Origin: HGM12587 sp964580255
GTDB taxonomy: Bacteria > Bacillota > Clostridia > Lachnospirales > Lachnospiraceae
DNA: 22,353 nt
Direction: 5' to 3'
NCBI GenBank assembly: GCA_964580255.1
Contig: CAZOJX010000020.1
Coordinates: 1-22,353 of the forward strand
Shown here: positions 15,236 to 19,811 of the stretch, piece after piece
Layout of the letters: every line of letters begins with the position of its first letter
Position numbering within the stretch: the stretch's first letter is position 1
Made by a program: the position numbers and the translations under genes
The notes under the pieces: generated by a model
Told to the model about the DNA's origin: nothing
The model's input: only the letters and a program-made list of their open reading frames with translations
The model's database searches: none

Positions 15236-16279
15236 TTAGAGAGCCGTTGCGTTCGTTACGGCGGACGCAGAATCTACGGCAAGCAAAATGTGTTTCCAGG
15301 TCGTAAAACCGATACCGAAACGGCAATAACCGTTCCAAACGTAATTACGGGTGTGCTCGTCGATGTAGTTCCTGATGTCGAGATTTACACGATTATAGAA
15401 CATCGAGCCCAAAAGTTGCTTGTTTGCGTCGGACGACATAAGCATAAAGCGGTCGTCGGTCGTTTCCCAACCAGGCAAAATGACAATCGTCCAATTGCCG
15501 TATTGAGTGTTGATGTCGTTATAATCGGTGTTAGTCGTTCTTTCGGAGCCGACAACCTTTTTCGCAATCTGTTCGAGTTCGGGGCGATTGCAAGGCAAAA
15601 CGAGAATATCGGGAACATAATCGAGAGATTCGCCGTTTTCGTCCTTAAAGTTTCTCATTTTGTTTGCAAGAATACCGAGCGACTTTTCAAACTCTGCGGT
15701 ATCGGCGCAAAGTTTATCGCTGTAAAAGTAGTTCGACTGCGTTTTGCCCTTAAACTTATCGAGTGAATAAGTGTGTCCGCTATGGAAAAGCGGTTTACTG
15801 TCCGCTACCGACAAGTCGACAAGCGTTCTGCCGCCGAATTTACCCTGCGTCTGCGTGCCGTTCGCAAGAGCCCACGCCGCAATCTTGGTGCGAGTTTTGT
15901 AATACGCACGGACAAAGCCCTGCGGCTTGGATTTCATATTCGAGCCCATACCGAATTTTGCGTCGTCAACCATTTCTTTGGTAATGGTAAACTCTTTCAT
16001 AAATGCGATATGTTCGATAGTCTTTTTGAAAGTGCTTTCTACGCTGTCGTTTTCAGCACCCTGCCCCTCTTTTACGCTTTGGAACACGTCAAAATCGGAC
16101 TGACCGATTACGGTTTCCGCATAGCGGTTAGACTTTTCGACGTTATAAAGAACGTCCAAAACGGACTTTTTCTTTTCAAGGGCGTTAGATTCGTTTTGAA
16201 TAAGCGCCTTAATCGGGTGCTCGAACTTGCCATACATAGGGTCGTTCTTGCCCGAAAGTTTAGAATATACGATAGGCAT
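15236..16279 (-). CDS. Major capsid protein (HK97 fold, Mu gpT-like)
   Basis: 347 aa. The shell subunit of the head. The N-terminal part has an SVLDVLYNVEKSNRYAETV region and a long helix (FTITKEMVDDAKFG to KTRTKIAAWALANG). The central part has DYVPDILVLPCNRPELEQIA, and later NWTIVILPGWETTDDRFMLM with a loop, then RNYVWNGYCRFGIGFTTWKH at the end. This order of segments is typical of the Mu gpT-like branch of HK97-fold capsids; VLPCNRPELEQ in particular fits that family. The start at ATG 16279 has GGAGG upstream. It directly follows the scaffold and decoration-like genes, as in many phages. No fused protease is visible. Confidence 0.85.
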   Translation of the reverse strand: MPIVYSKLSGKNDPMYGKFEHPIKALIQNESNALEKKKSVLDVLYNVEKSNRYAETVIGQSDFDVFQSVKEGQGAENDSVESTFKKTIEHIAFMKEFTITKEMVDDAKFGMGSNMKSKPQGFVRAYYKTRTKIAAWALANGTQTQGKFGGRTLVDLSVADSKPLFHSGHTYSLDKFKGKTQSNYFYSDKLCADTAEFEKSLGILANKMRNFKDENGESLDYVPDILVLPCNRPELEQIAKKVVGSERTTNTDYNDINTQYGNWTIVILPGWETTDDRFMLMSSDANKQLLGSMFYNRVNLDIRNYIDEHTRNYVWNGYCRFGIGFTTWKHILLAVDSASAVTNATAL

Positions 16280-16300
16280 AACTATTTATCCTCCTTAAAA

Positions 16301-16714
16301 TTATTCAAAGATAACAAGCACTTTGTCGCCTGCTACTTTGTTTGCGTCGAGCGTGTCTACTACCGTAGCAACGCCGCTCGTGGTCACGTCGGTTACGCCG
16401 CAACCGTCCGTTGCAATCGTGAGTTTAGAACCGAGAACGATTGCTACCGCATTGCTCGAATAGGTAACGGGTGCCTCGAACACCATACTCTTATCAATGC
16501 GTGCGACGGGCAAATCCTCGTTGTCTGCCGCAGGTGCGGTGTAGGTTTTAAGCGCCATGTGCGTCGGCTTGGTCGTGCCAGACGCCTTGGTAAGTTTCCC
16601 AGACGAAAGAACGAGAGCCTCGCCCTCTACATACGCCTCCGACGCCGTGGTCGGGAGGTATTCGGGCTCAGGCACGTTAATTCTTCCGTTTACGATTTTG
16701 GTTAAATTAAACAT
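16301..16714 (-). CDS. Head decoration-like small protein
   Basis: 137 aa, beta-rich, alanine/threonine/valine-rich. It starts MFNLTKIVNGRINVPEPEYL. The middle has EGEALVLSSGKLTKASGTTKP, followed by THMALKTYTAPAADNEDLPV, and it ends KVAGDKVLVIFE. Size, composition and position between scaffold and capsid genes fit a head-decoration (capsid-cementing) protein, like those that stabilise HK97-type shells. The start at ATG 16714 has AAGGAG upstream. Confidence 0.7.
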   Translation of the reverse strand: MFNLTKIVNGRINVPEPEYLPTTASEAYVEGEALVLSSGKLTKASGTTKPTHMALKTYTAPAADNEDLPVARIDKSMVFEAPVTYSSNAVAIVLGSKLTIATDGCGVTDVTTSGVATVVDTLDANKVAGDKVLVIFE

Positions 16715-16735
16715 ACTGTTTGTCTCCTTAATTTT

Positions 16736-17626
16736 TTATAATGATTGTTTGTAGAGAGCACGGATTTCCTTGTCGGATTTACCAGGGAACAAATCTCGCC
16801 ACTCTCTCAATGTCTCTTTCGGCATAATAACGTTGTCGTCCGAGGCTTTCTTCGGGGCGACGGAGGTAATGTGTTTCTTTCCGTCGCTTGCTGCTTTACG
16901 CTGTGCGGCGACCGCTTGGCTATTACGCACTTTGTCGCCGTTTACCGCAAGATACGCCTTTTTAGGCGAAATACCTGCGTCTCTAAGTCTGCCGAACTCT
17001 ACAAAATCGTCAAAACTGTCAAAGCAGTCATTGATTTTTCCCTTTTCCAAAAGGTCGGGGAACGACTTTTTAAGTTCCGAAAGGTCGCTTGCGGCAAGCG
17101 TTTCAAACGCCTGTCTTTTTTCAACCTCTTTCTGCTGTGCGAGCGAAATTGAATCTTGCCTGCGTTTTCGGTATTCTTCTACGCTTACGCCCTCGGATTC
17201 CGCTACGGTTCTTTCCATTGTGTCCGTAACGTCGCCCTCAACGGAAATACCCATTTTTTCGAGCGTTTCTTTGCTAAGGTTTTTAAGGTTAGCAAAATTG
17301 CTCTTTTCGGCGGCAAGTTGCGCTCTTAAATCCGCTATTAGCGTGTCCTTTTCGTCAGGCTTTGCCGCTATGTCGGCACTTTCCCCGTCGTCGCCTGATG
17401 TTTCCGTTTCTTCGTCGGTTTCGTCGGATTCGTCCAGTTCGTCGTCCTCGTCAACCTCCTCTATATTCTCGTCGCTATCGTCGTCAAGAGCGGTGTCGGT
17501 GTCCTCGTCTGCGTCGCCGTCAAGGTCAAAACTCTCGTCGTTATCGACATCTAAACCCTCGTCCAAATCGTCGTCCGATTCTTCGATTTCGGGAGAAATA
17601 TCGTCTCTTTCCATATCGTCTGCCAT
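16736..17626 (-). CDS. Capsid scaffolding protein
   Basis: 296 aa. Assembly scaffolds fill the procapsid and are then expelled. Residues 1-95 are extremely acidic (runs of D and E, such as EESDDDLDEGLDVDNDES). About 95-125 is a coiled coil (LIADLRAQLAAEKSNFANL). The middle is helical, and the C-terminus ends with PKETLREWRDLFPGKSDKEI then RALYKQSL, an ending typical of phage scaffolds that bind the capsid protein. The start at ATG 17626 has GGAGGA upstream. Neighbours are the decoration-like and capsid genes. Confidence 0.85.
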   Translation of the reverse strand: MADDMERDDISPEIEESDDDLDEGLDVDNDESFDLDGDADEDTDTALDDDSDENIEEVDEDDELDESDETDEETETSGDDGESADIAAKPDEKDTLIADLRAQLAAEKSNFANLKNLSKETLEKMGISVEGDVTDTMERTVAESEGVSVEEYRKRRQDSISLAQQKEVEKRQAFETLAASDLSELKKSFPDLLEKGKINDCFDSFDDFVEFGRLRDAGISPKKAYLAVNGDKVRNSQAVAAQRKAASDGKKHITSVAPKKASDDNVIMPKETLREWRDLFPGKSDKEIRALYKQSL

Positions 17627-17657
17627 ATTTCGTGTCCTCCTCTTTTTGGCTTACTTA

Positions 17658-17795
17658 TTATTTCTTTCCGTTTCTAAGGTCGGAGCCTTTAACAACGCTC
17701 GATTTGGGCTGGTCGTTTACGGGCTTGGGAGCCTTGATAATTCCGCCCTTGTTGTTTTGATAGGGATTTCCCTTGCAGGGTGCTTTGCTCGTCAT
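17658..17795 (-). CDS. 45-aa basic phage protein, unknown
   Basis: Begins MTSKAPCKGNPYQNNKGG and ends GSDLRNGKK; basic and rich in Gly/Pro/Asn, likely unstructured. The start at ATG 17795 follows ACGGAGGT, a strong ribosome site that lies just outside the left copy of the tandem repeat. Its position immediately before the scaffold gene and after the Com-like gene suggests a head-morphogenesis helper or small regulator. I know no family for it. Confidence 0.6.
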   Translation of the reverse strand: MTSKAPCKGNPYQNNKGGIIKAPKPVNDQPKSSVVKGSDLRNGKK

Positions 17796-17831
17796 AACCG
17801 ATACCTCCGTAATTTATTTTTGATTTTATAG

Positions 17832-17870
17832 AAAAAAGCCCCTAAATCCTTACTGGCAAGGATAGGGGCT
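17832..17870 (-). terminator. Intrinsic terminator, repeat copy 1
   Basis: On the minus strand AGCCCCT (17864-17870) pairs with AGGGGCT (17837-17843), and ATCCTT pairs with AAGGAT, with a 2-nt bulge, followed by TTTTTTC. It lies between the Com-like gene copies and the 45-aa gene. Confidence 0.85.
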
Positions 17871-17953
17871 CAAATCTCTCGGATATTGGCACAAATATCT
17901 CTTTATTGACCTGTATTGTTGGCGACAACCGTGGTCCTTCGTGTTCGTATGTA

Positions 17954-18031
17954 TTAGTCCGCTTTTATCTTATACACTCTGCCGCAAAACTTGCACACGA
18001 CGGTGATTCCGTCGCATTTACTCTCTTTCAT
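17954..18031 (-). pseudogene. Duplicated 3' fragment of the Com-like gene (25 codons)
   Basis: The duplication repeats the last part of the zinc-ribbon gene. An ATG with GGAG 8 nt upstream, created at the repeat junction, could still be translated into a 25-aa peptide beginning MKESKCDGITVVCKFCGR. It carries three of the full protein's five cysteines and only the second half of the ribbon. Probably a non-functional by-product of the duplication. Confidence 0.6.
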
Positions 18032-18040
18032 AAAACCTAC

Positions 18041-18275
18041 TCCGTAATTTATTTTTGATTTTATAGAAAAAAGCCCCTAAATCCTTACTGGCAAGGATAG
18101 GGGCTCAAATCTCTCGGATATTGGCACAAATATCTCTTTATTGACCTGTATTGTTGGCGACAACCGTGGTCCTTCGTGTTCGTATGTATTAGTCCGCTTT
18201 TATCTTATACACTCTGCCGCAAAACTTGCACACGACGGTGATTCCGTCGCATTTACTCTCTTTCATAAAACCTAC
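18041..18275. repeat. 235-bp tandem repeat, copy 2
   Basis: Same content as copy 1. Beyond 18276 the sequence continues into the intact 5' half of the Com-like gene, so copy 2 is the native context upstream. The junction shows a short similarity (ACGGAG versus ACGCAG on the minus strand). Confidence 0.95.
18067..18105 (-). terminator. Intrinsic terminator, repeat copy 2
   Basis: Same hairpin and U-run as at 17832-17870, located 84 bp after the Com-like gene stop. Transcription from the Com gene meets two identical terminators before reaching the 45-aa and scaffold genes, so some antitermination or readthrough must occur if these genes share a promoter. Confidence 0.85.
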
Positions 18276-18359
18276 TGCGTGAATTGTCTTTTTGCAAGAG
18301 GGGCAAATCGCCTTGACGATTTCCGTTTTTTTCGAGATTTCGCTTAAAGTAATAGCCAT
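18189..18359 (-). CDS. Com-like zinc-ribbon protein
   Basis: 56 aa, too short for many gene finders: MAITLSEISKKTEIVKAI, then CPSC, and later VVCKFCGRVYKIKAD. The two CxxC pairs about 25 residues apart (C19, C22 and C45, C48; a further Cys at C38) form a zinc ribbon. The layout recalls Com of phage Mu, a small zinc-finger RNA-binding activator of translation, and similar small proteins sit before head genes in many prophages. The start at ATG 18359 has AAAGGAG 7 nt upstream. The function (nucleic-acid-binding regulator of late genes) is inferred from family resemblance. Confidence 0.8.
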   Translation of the reverse strand: MAITLSEISKKTEIVKAICPSCKKTIHAVGFMKESKCDGITVVCKFCGRVYKIKAD

Positions 18360-18389
18360 AAAAACGCTCCTTTACATACTTACGCACTT

Positions 18390-18395
18390 ATTATA
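18390..18395 (-). promoter_or_regulatory. Candidate late-operon -10 element
   Basis: TATAAT on the minus strand, 31 bp before the Com-like start. No recognisable -35 lies 16-18 bp upstream, which would fit a promoter that needs a phage activator. A single hexamer is weak evidence. Confidence 0.4.
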
Positions 18396-18504
18396 ACCTA
18401 TAAAAAACTCAAAATTTTACCCGAAAATATCTAAATTGCAATTTTTTATTTGTAAATTTTTCTCATTTTCTCGCAATACTTTGATTTCAACCCCGAAAAT
18501 GCTA

Positions 18505-18533
18505 TTGCAAAATCTTTGATTTTGTGCTATAAT
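18505..18533 (+). promoter_or_regulatory. Strong extended -10 promoter for the structured RNA
   Basis: TTGCAA (18505-18510), a 17-bp spacer, then TATAAT (18528-18533) with TGC before it. The predicted start is at about 18540, right at the base of the RNA's closing stem. Confidence 0.75.
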
Positions 18534-18537
18534 AAAC

Positions 18538-18760
18538 TCGCCAAATGATTTACATAAGAAACATAGAATAGCACTTTTTGCAACCAAGGGCGTATTATAC
18601 CCTTTTTTAGGTGTATATCTTATTGCGAATTTGATAAAAATGCAAATTCCACAAAATAGGATATACACGGCAATAGTGCTACCTATGTAAATTGTTTGGC
18701 GACAACCGTGGTATTTGCGTTTTTTGTGCGTTGACCTCGGTTGACGCACTTTTTTATTTT
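18538..18760 (+). ncRNA. Novel multi-helix RNA / attenuator leader
   Basis: P1: 18538-18556 pairs with 18684-18702, 19 bp including two G-U (GCCAAATGATTTACATA with TATGTAAATTGTTTGGC). P2: TAGCACT (18569-18575) with AGTGCTA (18675-18681). Inside: AAGGG/CCCTT (18586-18590/18600-18604), GTGTATATC/GATATACAC (18611-18619/18660-18668), and GAATTTG/CAAATTC (18627-18633/18643-18649). A GC-rich terminator follows at 18726-18755 and directly abuts the AGGAGG of the next gene. CAACCG (18703-18708) can pair with CGGTTG (18738-18743) inside the terminator, an antiterminator-like alternative. Promoter position agrees with P1 as the 5' end. It could be a riboswitch-type leader of the secreted-protein operon or a free small RNA. 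I recognise no known class. Confidence 0.65.
18726..18759 (+). terminator. Terminator before the secreted-protein operon
   Basis: GTGCGTTGAC (18726-18735) pairs with GTTGACGCAC (18740-18749), two G-U pairs, loop CTCG, followed by TTTTTTATTTT. The next base begins AGGAGG, the ribosome site of the gene at 18774. Confidence 0.85.
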
Positions 18761-18773
18761 AGGAGGCGCTTTT

Positions 18774-19235
18774 ATGAGTAGGTGGCGCACGAGTTATGTT
18801 TCTACAACGCCGAAAAATAAAATGCGTTTTTTATGTGTAATTTTAGCCTTTCTTATATTCTCTTTCAATCTTACACCTGTTAATGTGCAAGCCGACGGCA
18901 CAACAATTCAACCGAAAGTTTATATAACCGACACAGGAAAATATTATCACAGTAAAGATTGTCATTACCTGCGCTCAAAAATCCCTATCGGTTTATACAC
19001 CGCAAAAGAAAAGGGTTATACGGCGTGTTCATACTGCGGCGGTAAATCCGACGGTTACTACACACAAAAAGATTATGAAGATTATCTCGACTCGCTTGTT
19101 CCAGATAAAAAAGAAGAACAAACGGAAACAACAAGCGAAAAGAAAAACAATAACGATTGGATTGTAATAGTATTTCTTATCGGTCTTTTTGCTTTCATTG
19201 TTATTGAATCTATAAATGAAAAAAACAAAAAATGA
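18774..19235 (+). CDS. Secreted, membrane-anchored Cys/His zinc-binding-like protein
   Basis: 153 aa. Residues about 17-40 form a signal peptide (MRFLCVILAFLIFSFN, ending VQA). The domain at about 49-90 has YHSKDCHYLRSK and GYTACSYCGG: H59, C63, C85 and C88 are spaced as in the small Ada-like/'YHxxxCxYL ... GYxxCxxC' module found at the ends of secreted nucleases and lipoproteins of Gram-positive bacteria. A charged linker follows (about 107-127), and a C-terminal membrane helix at 129-146 (WIVIVFLIGLFAFIVI) anchors it. The start is ATG 18774 after AGGAGG. First gene of a two-gene operon led by the structured RNA. Cargo or host gene. Confidence 0.75.
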   Translation: MSRWRTSYVSTTPKNKMRFLCVILAFLIFSFNLTPVNVQADGTTIQPKVYITDTGKYYHSKDCHYLRSKIPIGLYTAKEKGYTACSYCGGKSDGYYTQKDYEDYLDSLVPDKKEEQTETTSEKKNNNDWIVIVFLIGLFAFIVIESINEKNKK

Positions 19236-19245
19236 GAGGTATTTT

Positions 19246-19593
19246 ATGAAAAAAAGACTATTATCTTTAATTCTTGTCTTTGCACTTATTTTTTCTCTTG
19301 GCTGTTGTTTAACGGGGTGCTCTCGCACATACACCGTTACGATTATATCAACGCCCGTAAACGCAAGTCCAAACTCTATTTACGGGAAAGCGCAAGCGGA
19401 AAAATACAATAGAACTGTCACAAAAAAGGTAAAAGAGGGCGGAATCGTCGGCACTATTGACATACCTATGCCCGATTATCTCGAATTTGGCGGTTGGTAT
19501 ACCGACAAAAGTTATACATATCAATGGAATACTGCCACCGACACCGTAAACGGCGATATTACGCTCTATGCAAAGTGGATTAAAAACGAATAA
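19246..19593 (+). CDS. Lipoprotein with Listeria-Bacteroides (Flg_new) repeat
   Basis: 115 aa. Residues 1-24 form a lipoprotein signal peptide with lipobox LTGC (C25 is the lipidated residue). The mature part is short, with YTVTIISTPVNAS and a Lys-rich middle, and ends with the beta-grasp-like repeat EFGGWYTDKSYTYQWN then GDITLYAKW, the hallmark of Flg_new/Listeria-Bacteroides repeats of secreted proteins. The start at ATG 19246 has GAGAGGT upstream, 10 bp after the preceding stop, so both genes form one operon ending at the terminator at 19609. Confidence 0.8.
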   Translation: MKKRLLSLILVFALIFSLGCCLTGCSRTYTVTIISTPVNASPNSIYGKAQAEKYNRTVTKKVKEGGIVGTIDIPMPDYLEFGGWYTDKSYTYQWNTATDTVNGDITLYAKWIKNE

Positions 19594-19601
19594 TACAAGC
19601 A

Positions 19602-19811
19602 AAATATTAGCGGACAGCCCCGAAAGGTTGTCCGCTTTTTGTTTTAGTCTGTGATGNNNNNNNNNNNNNNNNNNNNNNNNNNNNNNNNNNNNNNNNNNNN
19701 NNNNNNNNNNNNNNNNNNNNNNNNNNNNNNNNNNNNNNNNNNNNNNNNNNNNNNNNAAATATTAGCGGACAGCCCCGAAAGGTTGTCCGCTTTTTGTTTT
19801 AGTCTGTGATG
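19602..19811. other. Artificial scaffold gap flanked by a 55-bp identical overlap
   Basis: 19602-19656 and 19757-19811 are the same 55 bases, separated by exactly 100 N (19657-19756). This is what results when two contigs that truly overlap by 55 bp (a common assembler k-mer size) are joined with a fixed-length gap. The real sequence most likely runs straight through with one copy. Confidence 0.9.
19609..19645 (+). terminator. Intrinsic terminator of the secreted-protein operon
   Basis: AGCGGACA (19609-19616) pairs with TGTCCGCT (19629-19636), with inner GCC/GGT, followed by TTTTTGTTTT. The second copy across the gap is the same site. On the minus strand it may also help to stop the convergent polyvalent gene. 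Confidence 0.85.

Larger units (their letters stand above)
17806..18040. repeat. 235-bp tandem repeat, copy 1
   Basis: Reads identically to 18041-18275 (offset 235). It contains the 3' half of the Com-like gene, its terminator hairpin, and one copy of the TTGGCGACAACCGTGGT motif (17919-17935). Confidence 0.95.

Noticed and set aside
15773..16705. 310-codon plus-strand frame opposite the capsid and decoration genes
   Set aside because: Arg-rich shadow of well-supported minus-strand genes; no ribosome site.
16770..17831. Long plus-strand frame (353 codons), serine-rich
   Set aside because: It is the complement of the Asp/Glu-rich scaffold gene: acidic GAT/GAC/GAA codons read backwards as Ser codons. 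No ribosome site and no domain.
18417..18749. 110-codon minus-strand frame across the structured RNA
   Set aside because: Low-complexity, no ribosome site, and it simply reads through the palindromes of the plus-strand RNA.
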